Assembly (NCBI GenBank): GCA_902536655.1
Contig: CACAYF010000006.1
Span: 29,793-93,792, forward strand
Reading direction: 5' to 3'
DNA from: an uncultured Alphaproteobacteria bacterium
GTDB lineage: Bacteria; Pseudomonadota; Alphaproteobacteria; Methylaequorales; Methylaequoraceae
DNA length: 64,000 nt
Positions 35,247-44,828 of the stretch are shown here, piece after piece (the stretch's first letter is position 1; the number at the start of each line of letters is the position of its first letter). Made by a program: the position numbers and the translations under genes. The notes below the pieces were generated by a model. That model worked only from the letters and a program-made list of their open reading frames with translations, did not search any database and was not told the DNA's origin.

Positions 35247-36668
35247 TTAATTTTCCTTTAATTTCAATATATCTGATTTTAATTGTGAAGATAGAAAGTA
35301 CAATCCTATAATGTTTGGAATGGACATAGCGAAAATCATTGAATCAGAGAAATTTATAACACTTTCAAGATTCATTGAAGTACCAATAACTGTAAAACTT
35401 AAGAAAATTATTTTGAAGGAATATTTACTAAAAGAACTCAATCCAAATAAATACGTCCAACATCTCAAGCCGTAGTATGACCATGTTATTAAGGTGGATA
35501 TTGCAAAAAGGGTAATCGCTAAAGCCAATATTGTTGGGAACCAAGTGAAAACTGATTCGAATGCTCTCGAGGTCAATTCAACTCCTTGTATACCAGAATT
35601 ACTCTCATAAACACCTGTCATAATAATTACTAATGCTGTCATTGAACACACAATTATTGTATCTACAACTGGAGACAACAATGACATGAATCCAGTATTC
35701 AAGTGATTATTACTTTTTGCAGGAGCGTATGCAATTGGGGCAGATCCAATTCCTGATTCATTTGAAAAAACTGCTCTTTTTACTCCAGCAATAAGGGAGC
35801 CTAAAAATCCCCCGACTGAGGCATCAAGGTTAAATGCACTTGAGAATATTTTATAAATTGTTTCAGGAATCAAACCAAAATTGGAGATTATAATGTACAA
35901 ACAAGAAAAAACATAAATAAATGCCATTAATGGAACAAGTCTTTCAGTAACTTTTCCAATTGATTTTATGCCACCGATAATTATGAAACCGACAATAAAA
36001 GCAAATACTATTCCACCTAACCAACCCTTATTGAACAAAGGGCTATTTTCAGATCCAGTTGCTTCAACAATTTGTTGAAAAGCTTGATTTGCTTGGAACA
36101 TATTTCCTCCACCAAAAGAACCACCTATACAACAAATTGCAAAGAATATTGCTAAAAATTTCCCCAATTTTACATAACCAAGTTGACCCATCCCGTCTGA
36201 TAGGTATCTAATTGCTCCACCTGAAACTGTGCCATCTTTGTGTATTATTCTGTATTTGTGGCCTAAACTGACTTCCACAAACTTCAAGGTCATACCAAAA
36301 AAAGCTGTTATAATCATCCATAACATTGCTCCAGGTCCACCTATTGAAATAGCAACGGCAACACCAGCAATATTCCCTAGACCAATTGTTCCAGACATTG
36401 CAGCAGTAAAAGATTGAAAATGAGTAATTTCTCCTGGATGACTTGGATCATCGTATTTACCAAATGCTACATTAAGTGCTCTTTTAAAATAGAAAATATT
36501 TACAAATCTAAAATAAAAAGAAAAATAAAGGCTGGCAAACACAAGCCATAAAACAATGAATGGAATCTGATTTCCAAAAAAGGAGAAACTTCCAAAAACA
36601 AAGCCAGTGATTGAATCAGAAATTGGTTTAAGAAATGTCTCAATATTTTTGTCTAAATTTTCAATCAT
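35247..36668 (-). CDS. Sodium:alanine/glycine symporter (AGCS family)
   Basis: Inner-membrane transporter of 473 residues with about 10-11 spans. Diagnostic stretches are the N-terminal GTIGLGNIAGVAVAISIGGP, MTLKFVEVSLGHKYR, GGSFGGGNMFQANQAFQ and GVKRAVFSNESGIGSAPIA. Members import alanine, glycine or serine with Na+. Placement next to rpiB-glyA fits glycine/serine supply. The gap to the bioA end is 26 nt. Confidence 0.92.
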   Translation of the reverse strand: MIENLDKNIETFLKPISDSITGFVFGSFSFFGNQIPFIVLWLVFASLYFSFYFRFVNIFYFKRALNVAFGKYDDPSHPGEITHFQSFTAAMSGTIGLGNIAGVAVAISIGGPGAMLWMIITAFFGMTLKFVEVSLGHKYRIIHKDGTVSGGAIRYLSDGMGQLGYVKLGKFLAIFFAICCIGGSFGGGNMFQANQAFQQIVEATGSENSPLFNKGWLGGIVFAFIVGFIIIGGIKSIGKVTERLVPLMAFIYVFSCLYIIISNFGLIPETIYKIFSSAFNLDASVGGFLGSLIAGVKRAVFSNESGIGSAPIAYAPAKSNNHLNTGFMSLLSPVVDTIIVCSMTALVIIMTGVYESNSGIQGVELTSRAFESVFTWFPTILALAITLFAISTLITWSYYGLRCWTYLFGLSSFSKYSFKIIFLSFTVIGTSMNLESVINFSDSMIFAMSIPNIIGLYFLSSQLKSDILKLKEN

Positions 36669-36694
36669 CTTTTTAATTTTAAACGAAAAAAAAA

Positions 36695-37999
36695 TTACTG
36701 CAAAATTTCAATTAATTTTTCATAAGAATTAATTAGATTTTCTTTTTTTATACAATAAGGTGGCATAAAATAAACTGTATTTCCGAGTGGGCGCAACAAC
36801 AATCCGTTTTCAAGAAATTTCTTTCTCATTTCAAGACTTTCTAAAGAACCGTAACTATCAGAAATATTTTTAAAATCAAATGCTGCTATTGTTCCTAATT
36901 TACGAATTTTTGAAATATTTTGAAGTTTTGATATTTTTTTTAAACAGTCATTGTGAATTTTAGAGATTTCTTCAATTTTTGTAAAAGTTTTATCCTCATT
37001 AAATAAATTTAGAGAACTAAGAGCTGCTGCACATGCAACAGGATTAGCAGAAAATGAATGCCCATGAAGAAATGTTTTATTAAAATTAGTGTCTACAAAA
37101 ACCTTATGTATTTCCTCGCTAAACACTGTAGCTGCAAGAGGAATAAATCCTCCGGTAAGTGATTTTGCCAAACAAATTATATCTGGTTTCATAGTTAAAT
37201 GATCTGTTGCGAACATTTTTCCAGTTCTTCCAAAACCAGTCATCACCTCATCAAATATTACAAGTATTCCTTGATCTTTAAACATTTTCACTAACTTATC
37301 CAAAAACTCTTTTCTACAAATTTTCATACCTCCTGCACCCTGGACAAGTGGCTCTAATATTACAGCAGCAATTTTATCTTTCTCTTTTTCAACAATTTTA
37401 TATGCAGCATTCATAGCTAATCTTTCGCTTTCTTCAAGTTGATTGTTCCCCAACCAATCCTCTGGAAAAGGAATAAAAGAATTTTTGTGTAAAATATCCT
37501 CAAATGGCTTGTAAAAACCGGTTGTTTTACCCACAGACATTGCGCCGAAAGTGTCGCCATGGTATCCGCCTGAAAATGCAACAAATTTTGTTTTTTTTTT
37601 GCCTAAATTATGCCAATACTGAATTGCAACTTTCATCGCTATTTCAACAGAGGTTGAACCATTATCTGAATAGAAGACTCGAGACAAGTTTTTGGGCAAA
37701 ATATCAACAATTCTAGCAGCCAAGTCTACAGCTGGATGATGTGTAAAACCAGCAAAAAGAACTTGCTCAAATTTTTTGGACTGATTAAAAACAGAATTTA
37801 CCATTTCGTTTCTGCAATGACCATGCGTATTTATCCACCACGAGGATATTAAATCAATGTACTCTTTACCTTCAATATCAAAGAGTATTTCATCTTTTGC
37901 TGAACTAATAATTATTGGATTTTCAGAAAATGAAGATTGTGTAAAAGGATGCCAGAGAAATTTTTTATCCTTAGCTAAAATTTGTTTTTTTGATTTCAT
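36695..37999 (-). CDS. bioA: Adenosylmethionine-8-amino-7-oxononanoate aminotransferase
   Basis: PLP transaminase, the third of the ring-forming biotin steps. The 434 residues include FLWHPFTQSSF, SSWWINTHGHCRNEMV, FYSDNGSTSVEIAMKVAIQY, VIFDEVMTGFGRTGKMFA, and the PLP-lysine region CLAKSLTGGFIPLAAT. It overlaps bioD by 4 nt and ends the biotin operon. Confidence 0.95.
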   Translation of the reverse strand: MKSKKQILAKDKKFLWHPFTQSSFSENPIIISSAKDEILFDIEGKEYIDLISSWWINTHGHCRNEMVNSVFNQSKKFEQVLFAGFTHHPAVDLAARIVDILPKNLSRVFYSDNGSTSVEIAMKVAIQYWHNLGKKKTKFVAFSGGYHGDTFGAMSVGKTTGFYKPFEDILHKNSFIPFPEDWLGNNQLEESERLAMNAAYKIVEKEKDKIAAVILEPLVQGAGGMKICRKEFLDKLVKMFKDQGILVIFDEVMTGFGRTGKMFATDHLTMKPDIICLAKSLTGGFIPLAATVFSEEIHKVFVDTNFNKTFLHGHSFSANPVACAAALSSLNLFNEDKTFTKIEEISKIHNDCLKKISKLQNISKIRKLGTIAAFDFKNISDSYGSLESLEMRKKFLENGLLLRPLGNTVYFMPPYCIKKENLINSYEKLIEILQ

Positions 38000-38637
38000 A
38001 TAACCCCAAACAAAGTTTTCATATCTTCAACTGATTTTTTATTAATAACTGATTTAAATGGTATCTTGGCAATTATATTAATTTTTTTGCCATAAATTTT
38101 TTTTCCAAACTTTGAAATAGTCTTGAAGGTTTCAGGTTCGTTATCTCCAACAAAAACAATTCCGCATAATTTTATTTTTTTTTGTTTTAAAAGATTTATC
38201 GACAAGAGTGTGTGGTTTATTGTTCCCAATTGCGACCTACTAACTAAGATAACTGGAAAATTAAAAAATTTTATTAAATCGATCATGAGCATTTTATCAT
38301 TCAATGGCACGTTTAATCCACCAGCGCCTTCAATAAAAATTTTTTTTTTAAGCTTTTCATTCAAAACATTTTTAAATTTAACCATTCTAATTTTTTTTTT
38401 CTCAAAGTCAGCGGCGATATTAGGGCTTAATCCTTTTTCAAAAAAATAAGTTTCTGGAAGTATTGTTTTTCTATTACAATTTTTTGTAATTATATCTGAA
38501 TCTCTATAACCAAATTTATCAACACCACATTGAATAGGCTTATAATATACTGCATCAAATTTATTTACTAAAATTGAAGCTACTAAAGTTTTACCAACCC
38601 CTGTATCGGTTCCAGAAATAAAATATCCTTTCAGCAT
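37996..38637 (-). CDS. bioD: Dethiobiotin synthetase
   Basis: ATP-dependent closure of the ureido ring. The 213 residues show ISGTDTGVGKTLVASILV (7-24, P-loop), YYKPIQCG, FIEGAGGLNVPLND and VILVSRSQLGTINHTLLS. It overlaps bioC by one base (TAATG). Confidence 0.94.
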   Translation of the reverse strand: MLKGYFISGTDTGVGKTLVASILVNKFDAVYYKPIQCGVDKFGYRDSDIITKNCNRKTILPETYFFEKGLSPNIAADFEKKKIRMVKFKNVLNEKLKKKIFIEGAGGLNVPLNDKMLMIDLIKFFNFPVILVSRSQLGTINHTLLSINLLKQKKIKLCGIVFVGDNEPETFKTISKFGKKIYGKKINIIAKIPFKSVINKKSVEDMKTLFGVI

Positions 38638-39383
38638 TAGTCTCTAATTTTCCTTATAAAAAAATAACTAATATCAAAGTTAACACTAACTTTGCCTTTA
38701 TCTCTTCTCATACTGTAAAGATCTTGGATATTGAATACATTGTTACTCACATTAGCCCCTATTTTTTTTAAACTTTTAAAGAAAAACATTATATTTTTAT
38801 ATTCTAGCTCATGGATCATTCTTTTCATTGTAAAATTAAATTTTTTATTATTTAAAAGTTCTTCCATTTTTTTCTCATTTGGAAAATCATTAATTAGTTT
38901 ATGATGTTTAGTTTTTAAACTACTAAAACTTCTTGAGTTGGGAAAAGAAATGAGCACAATAGATTTTTTTTTTATTGAATTTAGTATTTTTTTAATAAGC
39001 TTTAAAAAATCTTTTGACCAATGAAGTGACATATTTGACACAATTAAATTATAATTTTCAAAATTATCAAAAAAATCAAAGTCATTTTTAAAAAAAAAAA
39101 CATTTTGATTCTTAAATCTTATTTTTGATTTTTTAATCATATTATTGGAAATATCTAATAAGTGAATTCTGGTTAAACTTAAATTTTCAGATATTTTTTT
39201 ACTACAAAATCCTGTTCCACAACCAAGTTCTAATAAAGAAAATTCTTCTTTATTTTGTTTAAGTTCATTAAAAAATAAATCTAATAGATTTTTTGATATT
39301 TCTTTTTGTATGCTGGAATGTTTGTCATAACAATCAGCTCCTTCATCAAATGAATTTTTTACTTTTTTTTTGAATGTGTCCAC
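38637..39383 (-). CDS. bioC: Malonyl-ACP O-methyltransferase BioC
   Basis: Methylates malonyl-ACP so that fatty-acid enzymes can build the pimeloyl chain. The 248 residues start VKNSFDEGADCYDKHSSIQK, then the SAM motif LLELGCGTGFCSKKI and LIVSNMSLHWSKDF. The position between bioD and an esterase gene in the bio operon supports BioC over a generic methyltransferase. Confidence 0.9.
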   Translation of the reverse strand: MDTFKKKVKNSFDEGADCYDKHSSIQKEISKNLLDLFFNELKQNKEEFSLLELGCGTGFCSKKISENLSLTRIHLLDISNNMIKKSKIRFKNQNVFFFKNDFDFFDNFENYNLIVSNMSLHWSKDFLKLIKKILNSIKKKSIVLISFPNSRSFSSLKTKHHKLINDFPNEKKMEELLNNKKFNFTMKRMIHELEYKNIMFFFKSLKKIGANVSNNVFNIQDLYSMRRDKGKVSVNFDISYFFIRKIRD

Positions 39384-40042
39384 TATATTTTCTCAAGAAC
39401 TTTATAAATTAATTCAAAACATATCTCAGGATTCGTCTTTGGAAATCCATGATCATATTCATTTAAAAAGCTTATATCGTGATTATCATTATCTAAAAAA
39501 TCTATACTTTCTTTATTGATGTTTAAAACTTTGTCATTTGTTGAATAAAATGTGTGAATAGGAAAATTTAACTTATTAAATTTTAAGGAAAAATTTTCAC
39601 GTTGGAGTTCTATTAATGCATGTCTTAGCGTTTCAATATTAATAACTTTGTGAAAAGAATATTCAACATTACATGTTTCGTAGAAGTTTTTAAGAACTTT
39701 GACAGGATTTTCTAACAATTGTTTATGCATGTAAGCAATTTTTTTATAAGTTAGATTTGGCTTTTTTTGATAATTGACAAAATCTGGCGCACCAAAAAAG
39801 TTGAATAATAATCTACATGGAATGTCATTTTTTAAAAACCAATTAAGACCATAAGAGTGAACTATGAAAATATTGTTATCACTTTTAAAAAAAAGTTTTG
39901 ATTGTTCTGTTTTTGAGAAGAATTTTAGATCTAACGATTCTGAATTTTCACAAACATCAAGAGATTCAATTTTCTTTTTTACTGAGTTCCAAAAAGTTTT
40001 GTCAAAACCCCAACCATGAATAAAATAAAAATTAAATTTCAT
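39383..40042 (-). CDS. Alpha/beta hydrolase, probable pimeloyl-ACP methyl ester esterase
   Basis: By position this should remove the methyl cap from pimeloyl-ACP (BioH role). The 219 residues have FIHGWGFDKTFW (7-18, oxyanion HGWG), nucleophile elbow VHSYG with Ser63, Asp170 in STNDKVL, and His198 in YDHGFP: a complete Ser-Asp-His triad in the right order. The elbow is VHSYG rather than GWSLG, and overall similarity to E. coli BioH or to BioG is weak, so it may be a distinct BioH-equivalent. One-base overlaps join it to bioF and bioC. Confidence 0.75.
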   Translation of the reverse strand: MKFNFYFIHGWGFDKTFWNSVKKKIESLDVCENSESLDLKFFSKTEQSKLFFKSDNNIFIVHSYGLNWFLKNDIPCRLLFNFFGAPDFVNYQKKPNLTYKKIAYMHKQLLENPVKVLKNFYETCNVEYSFHKVINIETLRHALIELQRENFSLKFNKLNFPIHTFYSTNDKVLNINKESIDFLDNDNHDISFLNEYDHGFPKTNPEICFELIYKVLEKI

Positions 40043-41211
40043 TAGTGTTTAAAGTTTGAAATATGTTTTATAAAATTTTTTATAATGACCCTACTCATAC
40101 TTGCAGTTAAAGATAATCTTATTCTATCATAACCAGAGGGTACTGTTGGGGGACTTATCTCTTTTACAAAATATCCGTGATCAAATAGATATTTTTTTAG
40201 ACTTTCACATTTTGAACGATCTCTTAAAATCAAGGGAATTATATGTGAATTAGACTTTGCAGTATCAAAGTTTAATCTTTTTAATTTTTCTAAAAGAAAC
40301 TCAGAATTACTTTTAATTTTTTTCCTTAATTTTGATGCTTTTGTTATTTTTTTCAATGAAGCTGATATTGCGCCTAGAATCGAGGGTGGTAAAGCAGTTG
40401 AGTAGATTAATCCTCCGCAAGAATTAACAATTTTTTTATAAAAATCCCTTGAGCATGAAACAAACGATCCATAACTTCCTATAGCTTTACTAAAGGTACC
40501 TACAATAATTTCATTTGTATTTTTATTTCCATCTGAGGCGAACCCATACCCATTCTTACCGTATAAACCAAACGAATGAGCTTCATCAAGATAAAGTATG
40601 CAAGCATATTTTTGTGAAAGATATCTTAACCCATTTAAATCAGCAAGGTCCCCATCCATGCTGAAGAGTGTTTCAGAGATAATCATTTTTTTGATTTTGC
40701 TTGGTGTTTTTTTTAACTGACTTTCAAGGTGATTCAAATCAAGATGATTGTATCTAAAACACTTTTGTCTGGAAATCAAACATCCATAATTTATACTTGC
40801 ATGATTAAGTTTATCAGAAAAAATAATGCATTTATTTCTTGTGCCTAAAGAATTGCCAGTTAAACAGGGAATAAGTGTTGAATTTAATAAAAATCCATTT
40901 CCAATTATTATAGAGTTTTCGTGTTTAATATTTTTACTAATTAGTTTCTCAATCATTTCTATCTTATCTAAATTACCCGTAACCAAACGAGATGAAGACA
41001 AACTAGATCCATATTTTTTTATCCAAGAAATCGATTCATTAGAAATTTCTTTATTTTTAGAAAACCCAAGATAATCGTTGCTAGCGAAATTTATTAATGT
41101 TTTTCCATTATATTTGACCAAATCTTTATTTCTTTTTGAAAGTTTTGCTGAGTAATCAAAAATTTCTAGTTTTCTGGTTGGATTTTTTTTATTTAATGTT
41201 ATTTTATTCAC
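40042..41211 (-). CDS. bioF: 8-amino-7-oxononanoate synthase
   Basis: PLP enzyme joining pimeloyl thioester with alanine. The 389 residues include INFASNDYLGFSKN, SSSRLVTGNLDKIEMIE, DEAHSFGLYGKNG, and PLP-Lys motif TFSKAIGSYGSF. It is the first gene of the bio operon and divergent from metY with 39 bp between start codons. TATAAT occurs at 41221-41226 on the metY strand. bioB is not in the operon. Confidence 0.95.
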   Translation of the reverse strand: MNKITLNKKNPTRKLEIFDYSAKLSKRNKDLVKYNGKTLINFASNDYLGFSKNKEISNESISWIKKYGSSLSSSRLVTGNLDKIEMIEKLISKNIKHENSIIIGNGFLLNSTLIPCLTGNSLGTRNKCIIFSDKLNHASINYGCLISRQKCFRYNHLDLNHLESQLKKTPSKIKKMIISETLFSMDGDLADLNGLRYLSQKYACILYLDEAHSFGLYGKNGYGFASDGNKNTNEIIVGTFSKAIGSYGSFVSCSRDFYKKIVNSCGGLIYSTALPPSILGAISASLKKITKASKLRKKIKSNSEFLLEKLKRLNFDTAKSNSHIIPLILRDRSKCESLKKYLFDHGYFVKEISPPTVPSGYDRIRLSLTASMSRVIIKNFIKHISNFKH

Positions 41212-41250
41212 AGCCTCTTATATAATATATTAATTTAATGAAATAAATAA

Positions 41251-42528
41251 ATGAAAGAAGAAACAATAGTTTTACACACAGGTCATCGTAGAGACGAATC
41301 AACCACATCTGTCGCCGTTCCTATCTACCAAACCACATCTTATCAATTTAATAATACAGAACATGCCGCTAAATTATTTTCACTTCAGGAACTTGGAAAT
41401 ATATACACTAGGATAATGAATCCTACATGCGCTGTCTTAGAAGAACGAATGTCAAAACTTGATGGCGGGGTGGCTGCCATGGCAGTTAGCTCAGGCCAAG
41501 CTGCTTCAGCATTTTCAATTCAAAATATCTGTCATTCTGGAGATAATTTCGTTAGCTCCACAGATCTATATGGAGGAACATGGAATCTGTTTTCTAATAC
41601 ACTAAAAGAAATGGGAATAGAATGCAGATTCGTTGACCCTGCAAAACCCGAACAGTTTGAAAATGCTATTGACGACAAAACCAGATGTATTTATGCAGAG
41701 ACCTTGCCCAACCCAAAACTCAATGTTTTTCCTATTAATGAAGTTTCAAAAATTGGAAAAAAACACAATATTCCTTTGATAATGGATAATACTGCTGCAC
41801 CATACATATGCAAACCTTTAAGCCATGGAGCAAATATTGTAGTCTACTCTACAACTAAATATATTGGTGGACACGGTCTATCTATAGGAGGGCTGATAGT
41901 TGATGGCGGAAACTTTGATTGGGAAGCTGCGGGCGATAGATTTCCAATGCTTAACAAACCTGATCCAAGTTATCATGGTGCTGTTTGGTCTGAAGCTGCA
42001 AAACCTCTAGGTCCAATAGCTTATATTTTAAGAGCGAGGGTTATTCTTCTAAGAGACTATGGCTCAGCAATGAGTCCATTTAATGCTTTTACTTTTATTC
42101 AAGGTTTAGAAACATTACCTTTAAGAATGCAACGGCATTGTGAAAACGCCGAAAAAGTAGCAGAGTACCTAAATGGTCATAGCAAGGTTGAAAAAGTTAT
42201 TTACCCCAAACTCATGTCTGGAACCCATAAAGATAGAGCAGAAAGCTATATGTCAGGCGGCTTTGGATCTTTACTAGGCTTCGAATTAAAAGATGGAGAA
42301 GATGCTGGAAAGAAATTCATAGATAATTTGAAACTTCTCTATCATGTTGCCAATATTGGAGACGCAAGATCACTTGCTATCCACCCTGCATCAACTACAC
42401 ACTCTCAATTATCAGATGATGAAAAATTATCATCTGGTGTTACACCAGGTTATGTACGATTATCAATCGGAATTGAGCACATTGATGATATTATTGAGGA
42501 TTTAGATCAGGCATTAAAAAAAGCCTGA
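41251..42528 (+). CDS. metY: O-acetylhomoserine sulfhydrylase
   Basis: PLP enzyme making homocysteine from O-acetylhomoserine and sulfide. The 425-residue length and motifs are MetY-type: VAVPIYQTTSYQFNN, YTRIMNPTCAVLEERMSKLDGG, ETLPNPKLNV, PLP-Lys in YSTTKYIGGHGLSIGG, and SLAIHPASTTHSQLS. It is followed by hemB with no spacer. Confidence 0.95.
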   Translation: MKEETIVLHTGHRRDESTTSVAVPIYQTTSYQFNNTEHAAKLFSLQELGNIYTRIMNPTCAVLEERMSKLDGGVAAMAVSSGQAASAFSIQNICHSGDNFVSSTDLYGGTWNLFSNTLKEMGIECRFVDPAKPEQFENAIDDKTRCIYAETLPNPKLNVFPINEVSKIGKKHNIPLIMDNTAAPYICKPLSHGANIVVYSTTKYIGGHGLSIGGLIVDGGNFDWEAAGDRFPMLNKPDPSYHGAVWSEAAKPLGPIAYILRARVILLRDYGSAMSPFNAFTFIQGLETLPLRMQRHCENAEKVAEYLNGHSKVEKVIYPKLMSGTHKDRAESYMSGGFGSLLGFELKDGEDAGKKFIDNLKLLYHVANIGDARSLAIHPASTTHSQLSDDEKLSSGVTPGYVRLSIGIEHIDDIIEDLDQALKKA

Positions 42529-43530
42529 ATGAAGAAATTCAATAGCAGAGGTTTTCCCTTTCATAGGGGAAGAAGACTCAGAAGCTCAAGCAACTTAAGA
42601 GATCTTGTAGCAGAAACACTTCTTAAGACCGACGATTTAGTCATGCCTTACTTTATTCGTGAAGATTCTGATAAAATGGAATCAAAAAATAAATTTGGAT
42701 TTAAAAGATTTTCGATAAATGAATTACTTAAAGAGTTAGATGAAGTCGTCAAATTAGGTATAAAATCAGTGGCTTTGTTTCCAAAGATTGAAGTTGAAAA
42801 AAAAACAGATGATGCAAACGAAAGCTTTAATGAAAAAAACTTGATATCTAGAGCTTTGAAAAAAGTTTTGAAAGAATTTCCAGATCTGATGATCATCTGT
42901 GATGTAGCTTTAGATCCATATACGGCCAGTGGTCACGACGGCATAATAAACTCTAATGGAGAAATAGATAATGATATCACAGTTCAAATTTTGGTTAAGA
43001 TGTCTTTAAACCTCGCATCATCTGGCTGTAAAATCATTGCTCCAAGTGATATGATGGATGGGAGAATTAAAATTATAAGAGAAAACTTAGAAACAAATAA
43101 ATTTTCCAATGTTAATATTCTTTCATATAGCTCAAAGTTTTGCTCTAACTTCTATTCCCCTTTTAGAGACGCATTAGGAAGTAGAGAAAATCTTGGAGAT
43201 TCAAAAAAAGATTCCTATCAAATTGATTACAGAAATTCTAGAGAAGCAGTAAAAGAATCACTAGAAGATATTGAAGAAGGGGCGGATATTGTAATGGTTA
43301 AACCAGCGGGCTATTATTTAGATATTATTAATGAAATCAAAAAAAATTGTTTGATACCTGTGGCTGCCTATCAAGTAAGTGGAGAATATGTAATGATTAA
43401 GAATGCTTCTGATGACAAATTTATTGACTACAGACCCTCCGTATTGGAGAGTCTTTCATGTATTAAAAGAGCTGGAGCAGACGTAATTTTTTCATATTTT
43501 TCGAAAGAAGTTGCGGAGTGGTTAAAATAA
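42529..43530 (+). CDS. hemB: Delta-aminolevulinic acid dehydratase, Mg-type
   Basis: Condenses two ALA to porphobilinogen for haem. The 333 residues show FPKIEVEKK, IICDVALDPYTASGHDGII, IIAPSDMMDGRI, DYRNSREAV and the Schiff-base Lys in VMVKPAGYYLDII. The metal loop DVALDPYTASGHDG has aspartates in place of the three zinc cysteines, which marks the Mg2+-dependent class common in alphaproteobacteria. The ATG directly follows the metY stop. Confidence 0.95.
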   Translation: MKKFNSRGFPFHRGRRLRSSSNLRDLVAETLLKTDDLVMPYFIREDSDKMESKNKFGFKRFSINELLKELDEVVKLGIKSVALFPKIEVEKKTDDANESFNEKNLISRALKKVLKEFPDLMIICDVALDPYTASGHDGIINSNGEIDNDITVQILVKMSLNLASSGCKIIAPSDMMDGRIKIIRENLETNKFSNVNILSYSSKFCSNFYSPFRDALGSRENLGDSKKDSYQIDYRNSREAVKESLEDIEEGADIVMVKPAGYYLDIINEIKKNCLIPVAAYQVSGEYVMIKNASDDKFIDYRPSVLESLSCIKRAGADVIFSYFSKEVAEWLK

Positions 43531-43601
43531 TAAAATCATAATGAACTTGATTTTTAAAAATTATAAGATTAAAAAAAGATAACACAATTTAGGAGGTTAC
43601 A

Positions 43602-44828
43602 ATGTCAAGAACACATCCAGGAAGATTCCACATAGCAATCCCAGGTCCTACAAATATACCTGAGAGAATCTTAAATGCTATGCATATTTCATCAGAGGAC
43701 CAAAGAAACCCAGAAATTCCAAACCTAACAATCCCCTTATATAAGGATGTAAAAAAAGTTTTCAAATCCGAGAATGGTACAGTTTTTCTATTCCCCGGAT
43801 CAGGAACGGGAGCATGGGAATCCGCAATCATAAATACCATGTCACCAAATGAAAAAGTTCTAATTTATAGATATGGTCAATTTAGTCACTTATGGGCAGA
43901 TATGTTTAAAAGACTTGGATTAGACGCAGAAGTTGTTGAGAGAGAATGGGGCACAGGAACTCCCCCCGAAGAGGTAGAAAAGACTCTTAAAAATGATACT
44001 GATCACAAAATTAAGGTTGTTTGTGTGACACAAAACGAAACCGCCACTGGAGTCACATCAAATGTTGAAGATGTAAGAAAGGCTATGGATGCAGCAAATC
44101 ACCCTGCACTTTTGTTTGTTGATGGTGTTAGTTCAATTGCATCTATTGACTTTAGAATGGATGAGTGGAAAGTAGATTGTGCAATCTCCGGCTCACAAAA
44201 AGGTTTTATGTTACCGTCTGGAATGGCAATAATGTGTGTCAGTCCCAAAGCTCTTGAAGCTCATAAAAAAGCAGAGCTCAAGAGATGTTACTACTCTTGG
44301 GAAGATCAGATTGCAACCAATAAAGATGGGTATTTCCCTTACACTCCGCAAATACCAATGTTGAGAGCTTTACAAGAGTCATGCAACATGATTTTTGAAG
44401 AGGGTCTTGAAAACGTATTTAAGAGACATCACAGAATTGCTGAAGGAGTAAGAAAAGCTATTCTTGAAGGTTGGCAATTAAAACTATGTGCTAAAGACCC
44501 ATATTGGTATTCCGATACTGTATCAGCAATAGTAGTTCCAGAAGATAAGGACGCAAAACAAGTGCTCTCAACAGCCTTTAATAAATATCATCTTTCACTT
44601 GGTGCTGGACTCACAGAAGTAGCTGGTAAGGTCTTCAGAATAGGCCATCTTGGTGATTTAAACGAACTTCAAGCTTCAGCCTTTATTAATGGCGCTGAAA
44701 TGGCAATGATTGATTCAGGTATTAATGTAAAACCTGGAAGTGGTATTGCTGCTGCTTCTGAATATTGGAGAAAGGCTTTAGAAAATGACGCAAAAGTTCA
44801 AAGTATTAGTAACAAGGAAGTGGCCTAG
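43602..44828 (+). CDS. sgaA: Serine--glyoxylate aminotransferase
   Basis: PLP transaminase giving glycine and hydroxypyruvate from serine and glyoxylate. The 408 residues have GPTNIPERILNAM, FPGSGTGAWESAI, VTQNETATGVTSNVED, VDGVSSIASIDFRMDEW and PLP-Lys in SGSQKGFMLPSG. An excellent AGGAGG site lies 6 nt before the ATG. The two downstream genes continue the route to 2-phosphoglycerate, which favours serine over the aspartate-glyoxylate BhcA role. The last 44 nt overlap the next gene. Confidence 0.92.
   Translation: MSRTHPGRFHIAIPGPTNIPERILNAMHISSEDQRNPEIPNLTIPLYKDVKKVFKSENGTVFLFPGSGTGAWESAIINTMSPNEKVLIYRYGQFSHLWADMFKRLGLDAEVVEREWGTGTPPEEVEKTLKNDTDHKIKVVCVTQNETATGVTSNVEDVRKAMDAANHPALLFVDGVSSIASIDFRMDEWKVDCAISGSQKGFMLPSGMAIMCVSPKALEAHKKAELKRCYYSWEDQIATNKDGYFPYTPQIPMLRALQESCNMIFEEGLENVFKRHHRIAEGVRKAILEGWQLKLCAKDPYWYSDTVSAIVVPEDKDAKQVLSTAFNKYHLSLGAGLTEVAGKVFRIGHLGDLNELQASAFINGAEMAMIDSGINVKPGSGIAAASEYWRKALENDAKVQSISNKEVA

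Noticed and set aside
41212..41250. SAM or other riboswitch upstream of metY
   Set aside because: The 39-bp gap is too short for any known class; only a TATAAT box is seen.
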